From Ferrovibrio sp. (lineage in GTDB: Bacteria > Pseudomonadota > Alphaproteobacteria > Ferrovibrionales > Ferrovibrionaceae): DNA of 64,000 bases. The stretch lies in contig NZ_JAOZVR010000016.1 in NCBI RefSeq assembly GCF_025869515.1, forward strand, positions 1-64,000. Reading direction: 5' to 3'. The number at the start of each line of letters is the position of its first letter. The stretch's first letter is position 1. This document shows positions 27,826 through 36,309 of this stretch, piece by piece. The position numbers and the translations under genes are program-made. Below the pieces are notes generated by a model. That model had not been told where the DNA came from and made no database searches. It was given only the letters and a program-made list of their open reading frames with translations.

Positions 27826-28137
27826 ATGCCTTCCGGCGAAACATTTCACGCTCTCTTCCGGGCACTGGCCAGCGACCGCCGCCTGGCTATTCTGGACTGG
27901 CTGCGCAATCCCCGTGCGCATTTCCGCCCGCAGACGGACGGCGACCTAGTGAAGGACGGCGTCTGCGGCCTGCTGATCGCCGAGAAACTGGGGGTCAGCC
28001 AGCCAACCGCCAGCGAACATCTGAAAATCCTGCAGCAAGCCGGCCTGCTGCAGGGCAAGCGGATCAGGCAGTGGACCTTCTACCGCCGCGACGAAGCCGC
28101 CATCGCCAAGCTGAAGCAAGCTCTGCGCGATCTCTAG
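27826..28137 (+). CDS. ArsR-family transcriptional regulator
   Basis: 103-residue winged-helix regulator. Helices FHALFRALASDRRLAILDWLRN and the recognition part IAEKLGVSQPTASEHLKILQQAGLL, then the wing GKRIRQWTFYRRD. There is an insertion HFRPQTDGDLVKDGVCG between helices, and only one Cys, so the classical metal-binding CxC is absent. Probably controls the divergent PLP enzyme gene and itself. No ribosome site is visible before ATG 27826. Convergent overlap of 4 bases with the MarR gene stop. Confidence 0.85.
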   Translation: MPSGETFHALFRALASDRRLAILDWLRNPRAHFRPQTDGDLVKDGVCGLLIAEKLGVSQPTASEHLKILQQAGLLQGKRIRQWTFYRRDEAAIAKLKQALRDL

Positions 28138-28580
28138 TCCGGCCGCCCGCCATCGAGAATCCGCATGATTGTCTGCATGGCAGACAGCAGATCGCGCTGT
28201 TCGCCTTCAACCAGCGGCCGCAACAGCTGAGCCACCTCGCGGCTGGCGGCACGATCCAGCGGTGCGAAGGTGGTCCGGCCGAGAGACGTCAGCCGCAGAT
28301 GATATTCGCGCCGGTCATGCGGACTGGGCTCGCGCAGGAGCAGGCCATTGCGGCGGAAACGCTGCAGAATCCGGCTCAGATAACCAGCGTCGAGGCCTAG
28401 CCGCTGTCCGAGTGTACCGGCCGTGGTCGGTTGCCCATGCGCAAGCTCGAACAGCACCCGCACTTCCGTCAGCGAAAATTCGCTTTGCAACAGGCCATCA
28501 TCCAGCGCACCGATACAGCGCGTGTAAAACCGGTTGAAACGCCGCACCGCGGCAATGCGCCCGACCTGCCGCCCCGTCAT
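28134..28580 (-). CDS. MarR-family transcriptional regulator
   Basis: 148-residue winged-helix dimer. Helical dimerisation ends flank the DNA-binding part FSLTEVRVLFELAHGQPTTAGTLGQRLGLDAGYLSRILQRFRRNGL split as helix 2-4, and the wing LREPSPHDRREYHLRLTSLG with the conserved D(R)R. The track ORF is extended at its N-terminus; ATG 28580 overlaps the EamA gene stop (ATGA), so the two are translationally coupled. It probably controls the alaX-eamA-marR transcript. Confidence 0.88.
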   Translation of the reverse strand: MTGRQVGRIAAVRRFNRFYTRCIGALDDGLLQSEFSLTEVRVLFELAHGQPTTAGTLGQRLGLDAGYLSRILQRFRRNGLLLREPSPHDRREYHLRLTSLGRTTFAPLDRAASREVAQLLRPLVEGEQRDLLSAMQTIMRILDGGRPD

Positions 28581-29497
28581 GCCGGCCGGCCGCGTTGCGA
28601 CGCCGACCATGTCGCCAGCGCAAAGCCTGCAATGATCAGTACAATGCCCGCAATGTGGAAACTGCGCACCGGTTCGCCCAGCGTCAGCATCGCGAGGATG
28701 GCGGTAAAGACCGCGACCAGGTGGAACGATACGCCGGTCATCGTCGCCCCCAGCATGGCAACGCAGCGGTTCCATAGGATGAAGGCAAGCAGCGAGGCGA
28801 ACAGGCCGATATAGAGCACGGCCGCCACGGAGGCCGGATCGAAAGGGATTGTCGCACCGGCGGCAAGCTCCCACAGCCAGAAGGGCAGTAGCACGAGCAG
28901 GCCTGAAACCATGGTCGCCGCAAGAAAAACGAAGGGATCGAGCGCTGCAGCACGACGGCGCAGCAATACCGAGTACAACGCGTAATTCAGAATCGCCAGC
29001 AGCACCAGCAGGTCGGCGCGCTCAAACCGCAACGCCAGCAGGGCTGCGACATCCCCCCGCGAAACGATCCAGCAGACACCCGCGAAAGACACCGCAATAC
29101 CCAGCAGCGTGGGGCGTGATACCTTCTCGCGTCCCAGCAGAAAGGCAGCGACGGGAATCATCAACGGCAGGGTCGAGTTCAGGAACGCCACATTGACGGC
29201 CGGCACCGAGCGCAGGGCAACATAGGCCAGCGCATTGTAGCCCGCGATACCGAAACCGCCGCAGAGCAGGATCAGCCCGCGCTGGCGCCACAGCAGGGCG
29301 CGCTGGCGCCAGGCCTGTGCGGCAACGAAGGGCAACAGAAGCAACAGCGCCACCAGCCAGCGCCCGACCGCGAGCGTCACCGGCGGCATCGTCTCGGCCA
29401 GTCCTCGCCCGAGCACCAGGTTACCTGCCCAGAATGCCGGCGGCAGCCAGAGCAGCAGGTAAGGGCGCTGCCAGATCGCCTGCAGCCACCGGGTCAT
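28577..29497 (-). CDS. EamA/DMT-family transporter
   Basis: 306-residue inner-membrane transporter with ten predicted helices in two EamA repeats (residues ~13-140 and ~150-300). The second repeat has PVRSFHIAGIVLIIAGFALATW at its end. Members often export amino acids or metabolites; substrate cannot be read from sequence. It follows alaX by only 3 bases and is coupled to marR, which suggests export or stress related to amino acids. Confidence 0.9.
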   Translation of the reverse strand: MTRWLQAIWQRPYLLLWLPPAFWAGNLVLGRGLAETMPPVTLAVGRWLVALLLLLPFVAAQAWRQRALLWRQRGLILLCGGFGIAGYNALAYVALRSVPAVNVAFLNSTLPLMIPVAAFLLGREKVSRPTLLGIAVSFAGVCWIVSRGDVAALLALRFERADLLVLLAILNYALYSVLLRRRAAALDPFVFLAATMVSGLLVLLPFWLWELAAGATIPFDPASVAAVLYIGLFASLLAFILWNRCVAMLGATMTGVSFHLVAVFTAILAMLTLGEPVRSFHIAGIVLIIAGFALATWSASQRGRPA

Positions 29498-29500
29498 GTC

Positions 29501-30220
29501 TCAGGCCGGATCAAGGCCGAGCCGCAGACGCCGGTTATGCCGCCCCTTGTTGTCGATCTTGAGGATGCGCAGCTGACGCGAGGCCCCGGTCGAGGCCAGA
29601 TGCGTGCCACCGCAGGCCTGGCGGTCGAGTCCTGCAATTTCGATGACACGGATCAGCCCGTCGCTGGTCGGCGGTGGCGCGACCGAGCGCGACCGCAGCA
29701 GGCCCTTCTCGTCATAGGCGTCATCGAGTGGCAGATAGCTTTCCCGCACCGGCAAGTCCTGACGGATGGCATCGTTGATCGCCGGTTCAAGCGCACGCAG
29801 CCGGTCGTTATCGGCATCAGGCAGATCGAAGTCAATTCGTGCCGTGGCATCGGCATTCATCTGTACCCCGGTGACCAGTGCGCCGTCGAAGGCCTGGAAG
29901 ACCAGCGCATTGATGATGTGCAGATCGGTATGCAGCTCGCGCATGGTCTGCCGGAAAACCGGATCGACCTTGGCCTCCACCTCGCCGGTCAGCTCCACCG
30001 GCTGCGCCAGCCTGATCCACAGCCGGCCGTCGATGCTGTCGAACCCCGCCACCGCCACCGCCCCTTCGCTCCAGTGTAGCATGCCCTGGTCGGGTAACTG
30101 GCCGCCGCCGCCGGGATAGAAGGGCATCTCGGCCAGGCGCACGAGGCCCGGGCGGCTCTCCGCCACCGTACTGCGCAGCTCCATGACATCGGGATTCAGA
30201 TGACAGAAATATCGTGACAT
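29501..30220 (-). CDS. Alanyl-tRNA editing protein AlaX
   Basis: 239-residue free-standing editing protein, hydrolysing mischarged Ser- or Gly-tRNA(Ala). Zinc/catalytic motifs are HTDLH (~residue 94, the HxxxH motif) and CGGTH (~205), with PFYPGGGGQLPDQG at the N-terminus, as in AlaRS editing domains. Size fits the AlaX-M group. The start MSRYFCHLN at 30220 has GAGGTGG upstream and is preferred over the track start at 30232. It heads an operon with EamA and MarR. Confidence 0.92.
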   Translation of the reverse strand: MSRYFCHLNPDVMELRSTVAESRPGLVRLAEMPFYPGGGGQLPDQGMLHWSEGAVAVAGFDSIDGRLWIRLAQPVELTGEVEAKVDPVFRQTMRELHTDLHIINALVFQAFDGALVTGVQMNADATARIDFDLPDADNDRLRALEPAINDAIRQDLPVRESYLPLDDAYDEKGLLRSRSVAPPPTSDGLIRVIEIAGLDRQACGGTHLASTGASRQLRILKIDNKGRHNRRLRLGLDPA

Positions 30221-30310
30221 TAACCACCTCATAGTCCTGGGGCGGACGATAGGCAGGCGATCAGCGGCATTCTTGGTGAAAATTGCGCGCGCGGAACTCC
30301 GCCGCCGCAG

Positions 30311-31135
30311 CTAGCCCGCCTGGGCCGCGACGAACTGCCGGGGCGTGATGCCGTAGATGCGGCGGAAGTGCCGGTTCAGCGCACTCTGGTCGAAGAAGCC
30401 GGCCGCCACGGCCGCTTCGGCAATCGGCAGGCCGACCCGCAGATGCCGCAGGACTGCCTTGAGCCGGATCTGGGTGAGATAGGCATGCGGTGTCAGGCCG
30501 GTGGCCTGGCGAAACAGCCGGATCAGCTGGAAGGAGCTGAGGTCGAAGGAGGCGCCCAGTTCGGTGAGAGTCAGCCGTTCGGTATGGCGCTCCTGCATTT
30601 CCGCAATCAGCCGGCGCAGCAGGTCCGGTATTCCGCCGGCATGCCGGGCCGGCTGGCGGCTGCCGTAACGGCCGCTCAGCAGGGCAAAACCCTGCGCGAG
30701 CAGCTCCTGCTGCCGGAACCGGTCGTCGTCCTGCTCGAGTGCGCAATGCAATTCATGGAAGATCGTCACCAGTTCCGGGTCGCGGAACAGGTTGGCGGTG
30801 AAATAACTCGGCCGGTCCAGGCCGGCCAGCCGGCCGGCCGCGGCGATGGCTGGGCTGTCCAGATATAATGAACGATAGCGCCAGCGCGGGCTCCGGGCCA
30901 TCCGGCCGGAATGCGGCTCGCCGGGGTTGAACACCATCAGGGCTTCGGCCCGGGCCTCTTCGGTGCGGCCGCGGCTGGTGAATTCGGCGCCGCCGGCCTC
31001 GGTGACCGCCACCACCAGAGCGTCATGGCTGTGCGGGGCATAATCGTGCCGGGTGAAATCGGCATGCAGCAGGCTCAGGCCCGGCATATGTCGATCCTGC
31101 CAGTAATGGGCTGCATTTTTCGAATTTGCCTGCAT
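30311..31135 (-). CDS. AraC-family transcriptional regulator
   Basis: 274 residues. N-terminal cupin-type sensing domain (~15-165, with HSHDALVVAVTEAGGAEF and VFNPGEPHSG) and C-terminal double HTH (~172-270: LTLTELGASFDLSSFQLIRLFRQATG and GLPIAEAAVAAGFFDQSALNRHFRRIYGITPRQF in two parts). It lies 91 bases upstream of alaX on the same strand. Regulators of this kind commonly control a neighbouring EamA or LysE exporter, so it may act on the alaX-eamA-marR operon. Confidence 0.9.
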   Translation of the reverse strand: MQANSKNAAHYWQDRHMPGLSLLHADFTRHDYAPHSHDALVVAVTEAGGAEFTSRGRTEEARAEALMVFNPGEPHSGRMARSPRWRYRSLYLDSPAIAAAGRLAGLDRPSYFTANLFRDPELVTIFHELHCALEQDDDRFRQQELLAQGFALLSGRYGSRQPARHAGGIPDLLRRLIAEMQERHTERLTLTELGASFDLSSFQLIRLFRQATGLTPHAYLTQIRLKAVLRHLRVGLPIAEAAVAAGFFDQSALNRHFRRIYGITPRQFVAAQAG

Positions 31136-31296
31136 GGGCCCTCCTGAACAGCTGCAGAATAGTGTCGCCTCGCCCAGGCCACCACAGGATTATCGCCATG
31201 CCGGCCCCGCCCTGCGGCCTTGGGTCGCGCCCGGATCGGACGGCGGTCGGGTTCTGGCTGTTGGATTGCCCCCCGCCGACCCTATATCCTCCAGTC

Positions 31297-31494
31297 ATGC
31301 AGACCGTCATCAACATGCTGATCCCGGCCTTTGCCGTGGCCACCTTCCTGGTGCTGTGCGTGGGCATCTTTGCCCTGTTCCGCGGCGGCCGGTTCAACCG
31401 GTCCTATTCCAACCTGCTGATGCGCTGGCGCATCCTGCTGCAGTTCATCGCCATCATCCTGATCGGCATTGCCAGCTTCGCCTTCCGCAACTGA
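31297..31494 (+). CDS. Twin transmembrane (HIG1-like) protein
   Basis: 65-residue membrane protein with two helices (MLIPAFAVATFLVLCVGIFALF and RILLQFIAIILIGIASFAF) and a basic loop RGGRFNRSYSNLLMRWR between them, as in HIG1-related twin transmembrane proteins. The track begins 57 codons too early; ATG 31297 fits the small family length. It is 11 bases upstream of the cobalamin adenosyltransferase, an arrangement common in alphaproteobacteria. Confidence 0.8.
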   Translation: MQTVINMLIPAFAVATFLVLCVGIFALFRGGRFNRSYSNLLMRWRILLQFIAIILIGIASFAFRN

Positions 31495-31505
31495 GGCCGC
31501 CTTGC

Positions 31506-32084
31506 ATGGTTAAACTCGACCGAATCTATACGCGCGGCGGCGACAAGGGCATGACCTCGCTGGGCAATGGCGAACGGGTGCCCAAGCATGACCTGCGGGT
31601 CGAGGCCTATGGTGCGGTCGACGAAGCCAATGCAACCATCGGCCTGGTCCGCCTGCATACGGCTGGCGGCGATCTGGATGCCATGCTGTCGCGCATCCAG
31701 AACGATCTGTTCGATCTGGGGGCCGACCTTTCCACTCCGGAAGACGAAGATAACGATCCGCGCCGCCGGCCCGCCCTGCGGGTCACCCAGGTGCAGGTCG
31801 ACCGGCTGGAAGCCGAGATCGATGCCCTGAATGCCCGGCTCAGCCCGCTGACCTCTTTTATATTGCCCGGCGGCAGTGCGGCAGCCGCCTATCTGCATCT
31901 GGCCCGCACCGTCGTACGCCGGGCCGAGCGGCTGGTGACAGCCCTGCAAGACGCCGAACGGCTGAATCCAGCCGCGCTCAGCTATATCAACCGGCTGTCC
32001 GACCATCTCTTCGTTGCCGCCCGCCACGCCAATCAGGATGGCACCGCCGACGTGCTCTGGGTGCCCGGCCTCAACCGCGGCTGA
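31506..32084 (+). CDS. PduO-type cob(I)alamin adenosyltransferase
   Basis: 192-residue enzyme adding adenosyl from ATP to cob(I)alamin, giving coenzyme B12. The ATP motif YTRGGDKGMTSLGNG is at residues 8-22, followed by VEAYGAVDEANA, and the C-terminal helices hold RTVVRRAERLV and NRLSDHLFVAAR. ATG 31506 sits in the family-typical MVKLDRIYTRGGDKG context. Its product is the cofactor of the nearby ethylmalonyl-CoA mutase. Operon with the twin transmembrane gene. Confidence 0.94.
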   Translation: MVKLDRIYTRGGDKGMTSLGNGERVPKHDLRVEAYGAVDEANATIGLVRLHTAGGDLDAMLSRIQNDLFDLGADLSTPEDEDNDPRRRPALRVTQVQVDRLEAEIDALNARLSPLTSFILPGGSAAAAYLHLARTVVRRAERLVTALQDAERLNPAALSYINRLSDHLFVAARHANQDGTADVLWVPGLNRG

Positions 32085-32230
32085 GCCCTGCAGGACCGGC
32101 CACACCCGGCAAATTCTGCCGCCACAGCCCCTGCAATGATGTGACACGGCAGAAGCTGCCGCGTTTACCGAATTCCGAAATATTATGAAATCCCCTGAAA
32201 TAATAATGCGTTAGCCCAGGCGTCCGGAAC

Positions 32231-32246
32231 TGGCACGACGCTTGCT
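32231..32246 (+). promoter_or_regulatory. Sigma-54 promoter of flgE
   Basis: TGGCACGACGCTTGCT matches the sigma-54 consensus TGGCACG-N4-TTGCW exactly. It ends 40 bases before flgE ATG, placing transcription start near 32258. Hook genes are classically sigma-54/FlbD-controlled in alphaproteobacteria. Confidence 0.9.
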
Positions 32247-32286
32247 CATATCCTGCCAAATCGGTTTCCAGCCAGGAGGCAGTGTT

Positions 32287-33642
32287 ATGTCAATTAGTGG
32301 CGCTTTGCAGACTTCTATTACCGGCCTGAATGGTCAGTCGTCCGCCATCGGCTTCATTTCGGATAACGTCGCGAACGCGAGCACCATCGGCTACAAGAAA
32401 GTCGAATCGCGCTTTCAGACGCTGGTAACGCAATCCAGCGCCCAGGCAAACACCCACTCGCCGGGCGGTGTGCTCAACCAGCCATTCTTCGCCAACAATT
32501 CACAGGGCGCGATCCAGCAGGTGTCTTCCACCACCTCGATCGCCCTGGTCGGCGGCGGCTTCATGCCGGTGTCCAAGAAGAACGGTACGGACGGCACTAC
32601 CGGCCTGCCGACCTTCGAGACCACCAGCTACTTCACCCGCGTCGGCGACTTCAACCAGAACAACGATGGCTTCCTGGTGAACTCGTCGGGCTACTACCTG
32701 CGCGGCTGGCCGATCGATCCGGTCACCGGCGTGGTCGACAGTTCGGCGACCGAAGAAGTGCGCGTGTCCAACCTGCTCGATGCGCCGGTAGCGACCAGCG
32801 TGGTGGATTACGCCGCCAACCTGCCGTCGAATGCGCAGAACGGTTCGGGCTCGCTTCCGGCCACCCTGCCGGCCAGCTCGATCCAGATCTTCGACGCACT
32901 GGGCAATGCCCGCACGCTTGATCTGACCTGGACCCGCACCGGCGGCAACACCTGGGAACTAAACGTTGGCGCCACAGGAGCCACCTCCACCTCCTTCGGC
33001 CCGGTCACCGTGGTCTTCGGCGGTTCGATTGCCGGCACCGACATCGCGCCGGGCACGATCGCCGCGCTGGGCGCCGCTGACGGCACGACCAGTTCGAACG
33101 GCCTGATCGGCTCTCTCGCTTCGGCAACCAACGACGACGCCTCGCTGAGCTTCAGTCTCAATTATGGCTCGGGTGGTCAGCAGATCCGCCTGGACCTGGG
33201 CTCCTATGGCAACTCGATCGGCACCACGCAGTATGCCGGCGACACCCTGACGCTGAACAATTTCCAGCAGAATGGTGTGCCGCAGGGTAACTTCAAGAAC
33301 CTTGCAATCGACCAGGACGGTTTTGTTTCGGTCACCTTCGACAATGGTAACGTCAAGCAGTTCTACCAGATCCCGGTGGCCAAATTCCGCGATCCGACCG
33401 AACTCGACCGCGTTGCCGGTAACGCCTTCGTCGAAACCCCGAGCTCGGGCGCTGCGGTTCTGTCGCAGTCGGGTGCAAGCGGCGCTGGCGACTACGTCTC
33501 GGCCGCCATCGAAGGCTCGAATGTCGATATCGCGGAAGAGTTTTCCAAACTGATCGTCGCCCAGCGCACCTACTCGGCCAATGCCCGACTGATCACCGCT
33601 GCGGACGAACTGCTGCAGGAAACCATCAACATCCGCCGCTAA
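32287..33642 (+). CDS. flgE: Flagellar hook protein FlgE
   Basis: 451-residue hook subunit, exported by the flagellar type III system. N-terminal rod-type motif SISGALQTSITGLNGQSSAIGFISDNVANASTIGYKK (split helix with the NVANxxTxGYK signature), FlgE D2-type middle domain rich in Ala/Gly/Thr, and C-terminal coiled helix NVDIAEEFSKLIVAQRTYSANARLI. The track starts at 32242; ATG 32287 matches the family and has CAGGAGG upstream. First gene after the sigma-54 promoter, followed by flgK and flgL. Confidence 0.95.
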   Translation: MSISGALQTSITGLNGQSSAIGFISDNVANASTIGYKKVESRFQTLVTQSSAQANTHSPGGVLNQPFFANNSQGAIQQVSSTTSIALVGGGFMPVSKKNGTDGTTGLPTFETTSYFTRVGDFNQNNDGFLVNSSGYYLRGWPIDPVTGVVDSSATEEVRVSNLLDAPVATSVVDYAANLPSNAQNGSGSLPATLPASSIQIFDALGNARTLDLTWTRTGGNTWELNVGATGATSTSFGPVTVVFGGSIAGTDIAPGTIAALGAADGTTSSNGLIGSLASATNDDASLSFSLNYGSGGQQIRLDLGSYGNSIGTTQYAGDTLTLNNFQQNGVPQGNFKNLAIDQDGFVSVTFDNGNVKQFYQIPVAKFRDPTELDRVAGNAFVETPSSGAAVLSQSGASGAGDYVSAAIEGSNVDIAEEFSKLIVAQRTYSANARLITAADELLQETINIRR

Positions 33643-33713
33643 GCCTGACCTGACTGCCGGGCAGCCCACCGCCCGGCAGTCGACAGCCCCTCTGTAAAAA
33701 AGGTTTCTGTGTC

Positions 33714-35141
33714 ATGTCTCTGAGCGCCGCCCTCAATACCGCCGTGATCGGTCTGCAGACGCTGCAGAGCCAGACGCGCGTCGCGGCGGGTAACGTCTCG
33801 AATGCGCAGAATCCGAACTACACCCGCAAGATCGCCACTCTCACCACACCGGTTGCAGAAGGCCTGCCGCAGGCCGCCCTGATTTCCAGCGTAGTTCGCG
33901 TCGCCGCTCCGGAAATCCAGCAGGATTACTACGAGGCCAATGCCGATTTCGGCCGCCTGCAACAGCAGTTGACCTATTCCAAGGAACTGGCCGAAGCGCT
34001 GGACGCGACCAATACGACCGGCGACCAGCCGGCCCTGCTGGCCATGATGACCCGCTTCGAGGATGCCTGGAAGCAGCTGGAAGCGACGCCGGAAAACAAC
34101 GACCTGAAGAATCTGGTCGTGCAGCGCGGCAACGAATTGGCGACAGAAATTCGCCGTCTCAATGGTTTGCAGTCCGAATTGCAGAATCGTGCCCAGGCGA
34201 ACCTGCAGAGGGATATCGAGGCGATCAACCAGTCGACGATCAAGATCGCCGAACTCAACGGCAAGATCGCCTCGCAGGCTGCCAGCGGTTCGCCGGTCGG
34301 CGACCTGCAGGATCTGCGCGATGCCGAGGTCGCCATCCTGTCCGACAAGGTCGGCGTGCGCGCCATTCTTAACGACCGTGGCGAGCTGTTTGTTTACACC
34401 GAAGGCGGCGTCCAGCTGGTTGGCTCCACCGCCCAGCAGTTCGACTATATTACGACCGCCAATCCGCCGACCCATCCGCAGGCCGGCATCTATCTGCAGG
34501 GATCGAGCACCGATGTCACCGGCGGCTTCCTGAATGGCTCCACGCGTGCCTCGATCGACTATCTGGATGTCACCGCGACCGCCCTTGCCACCAGCGATCC
34601 GAATATCGGTGCCCTGCCCAAGTTCTTCAACCAGCTGGACACATTTGCCGCCAACCTCGCCGATGTGGTGAACACTGCCTACGGCGGCGTCTTCTTCGAT
34701 TTCAGTGGCGCCATCAGCACGCCGCCGGATGAAGCCGGTCTGATCGTTGTCGAAGCCGGTGTTATGGGTGATCCCAGCACGCTGGATTCAACAGTGGCCG
34801 GCACGGTTCAGCAGGCTATGCGCAACACCACGATGACCAATGCGCAGATCAATCGAACGACCGATCCGAACGGCCTGGTGATCGCCAATGTGAACATCTT
34901 CGGCGTCGCCAACGGCATCCTGGCTTATCAGGCCCGCGCCGCAGCCGATAATGAAATCCAGCGCGATTCATCCGAGCGCCTGCAAAACACGCTCGACCAG
35001 AAATACCGCAACCTGACCGGCGTGAATATCGACGATGAGCTTGCGCAATTGCAGGTTCTGCAGAACAATTATGCGGCATTGGCCAATGTGATGAACACGA
35101 TCACGCAGATGTTCGACACACTCGTCAGCATCGGGAGGTAA
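33714..35141 (+). CDS. flgK: Hook-associated protein 1 FlgK
   Basis: 475-residue hook-filament junction protein. N-terminal SLSAALNTAVIGLQTLQSQTRVAAGNVSNAQNPNYTRK carries the NVSNxxxxxYxR signature; the C-terminus NTLDQKYRNLTGVNIDDELAQLQVLQNNYAALANVMN is the paired helix with the VNIDEE-like GVNIDDE motif. Shorter than E. coli FlgK (547), mainly in the exposed middle domain. Its stop codon TAA lies in GGGAGGTAAATC, which also provides the ribosome site for flgL, so the genes are coupled. Confidence 0.94.
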   Translation: MSLSAALNTAVIGLQTLQSQTRVAAGNVSNAQNPNYTRKIATLTTPVAEGLPQAALISSVVRVAAPEIQQDYYEANADFGRLQQQLTYSKELAEALDATNTTGDQPALLAMMTRFEDAWKQLEATPENNDLKNLVVQRGNELATEIRRLNGLQSELQNRAQANLQRDIEAINQSTIKIAELNGKIASQAASGSPVGDLQDLRDAEVAILSDKVGVRAILNDRGELFVYTEGGVQLVGSTAQQFDYITTANPPTHPQAGIYLQGSSTDVTGGFLNGSTRASIDYLDVTATALATSDPNIGALPKFFNQLDTFAANLADVVNTAYGGVFFDFSGAISTPPDEAGLIVVEAGVMGDPSTLDSTVAGTVQQAMRNTTMTNAQINRTTDPNGLVIANVNIFGVANGILAYQARAAADNEIQRDSSERLQNTLDQKYRNLTGVNIDDELAQLQVLQNNYAALANVMNTITQMFDTLVSIGR

Positions 35142-35144
35142 ATC

Positions 35145-36197
35145 ATGGTTGCGCTTGTAGGAACCACCCAATACGCCACTCAGCTCGACGTGACCCGCAA
35201 CATCCGGCTGCTGAACCTGCAGCTGAACAAGCAGAACCAGCAGCTGGCAGATGGCCGTTATGCCGACGGCCTGATCGGCGTGTCGCAGCGCGCCCAGGAA
35301 CTGGGCTCCCTTAAGTCTGAAGTCGGCACCGTCAACAACTACAAGAGCGCGGTGCAGACGGCGCAGAACCGCACCAACCTTTACGCACTGACCATCGAAG
35401 AGCTCATCGATATCGCCACCGAGGCGCAGGATACGATGATCAAGAACCGCGATCCGTTCTTCGCGGCGACCTCTGCTCCCAACGTACAGGCCAATGTGCT
35501 GCTCGACCGCGTCGGCAGCCTGCTGCAGACCAAGGATGGTGACCGCTTCCTGTTTGCCGGCACCAATTATACCGACAATCCGATCAACGGCGCGATCTCG
35601 GGTCTGGCGACCGTCTATCCCGCCGGCGCGGTCCCCGGAATTGGCTTCAATACCTTCGTGCCGTTCACGGCTCCGGCAGCCTTCCCGGGTACAACGAACT
35701 ACGCCACGGCCAATGACTTTTACGTCAACCCGACGGCCACCGCGCCGGGCACGTATGACGATTTCTACAATACCACCGGCACGACGCTGTATTCCGACGA
35801 CAACGAGCAGATGAGCTACGGCGTTTCAGCGGCGGAAGATGGCTTCCAGACCATGATCGACTCGATCATCCGCTTCCGCGATGCCACCCAGGACATCGCG
35901 ACCGATCCGAACAATTACCAGGCCCGCGTCGACGATGCGCGTGACCAGCTCAACACCGCGATCACCCAGCTGAAGACGATTGCTTCGCGCAACGGCTATA
36001 AGCAGCAGCAGATGAAGGAAGTGCAGGGGCGCCATGATCGCGCACTGGATGTCCTCAAGGTTCGTATCGGCGGCATCGAGAATATCGATATCGGCGAAGT
36101 TTCGGTTAACATCAAGAACCTGCAGACCACGCTGGAAGCCAGCTATGTGATCACCCGCGACAGTCTGCAGCTTTCGCTGGTCAACTACCTGCGTTAG
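35145..36197 (+). CDS. flgL: Hook-associated protein 3 FlgL
   Basis: 350-residue flagellin-like junction protein. N-terminal helix TQYATQLDVTRNIRLLNLQLNKQNQQLADGRYADGL and C-terminal ENIDIGEVSVNIKNLQTTLEASYVITRDSLQLSLVNYLR match the flagellin/FlgL D0-D1 helices. The variable middle (~135-235) is Thr/Asn/Tyr-rich and surface exposed. Only 3 bases follow the flgK stop. No flagellin gene is in the window. Confidence 0.93.
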   Translation: MVALVGTTQYATQLDVTRNIRLLNLQLNKQNQQLADGRYADGLIGVSQRAQELGSLKSEVGTVNNYKSAVQTAQNRTNLYALTIEELIDIATEAQDTMIKNRDPFFAATSAPNVQANVLLDRVGSLLQTKDGDRFLFAGTNYTDNPINGAISGLATVYPAGAVPGIGFNTFVPFTAPAAFPGTTNYATANDFYVNPTATAPGTYDDFYNTTGTTLYSDDNEQMSYGVSAAEDGFQTMIDSIIRFRDATQDIATDPNNYQARVDDARDQLNTAITQLKTIASRNGYKQQQMKEVQGRHDRALDVLKVRIGGIENIDIGEVSVNIKNLQTTLEASYVITRDSLQLSLVNYLR

Positions 36198-36237
36198 TTC
36201 GCACTTTCTGGACGATTTTCCGGCCTGATGAAGCACT

Positions 36238-36253
36238 GGCGGGCTGCCCCGCC
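36238..36253 (+). terminator. Short GC hairpin after flgL
   Basis: GGCGGG and CCCGCC pair over CTGC, 40 bases after the flgL stop. No U-tract follows, so termination here is uncertain; it lies in the 112-base gap before cysS. Confidence 0.35.
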
Positions 36254-36309
36254 GGTTGCGATTCCACGTCCATCGCCTATATTCCGGGCCATAACACGGG
36301 CCCCGGACC

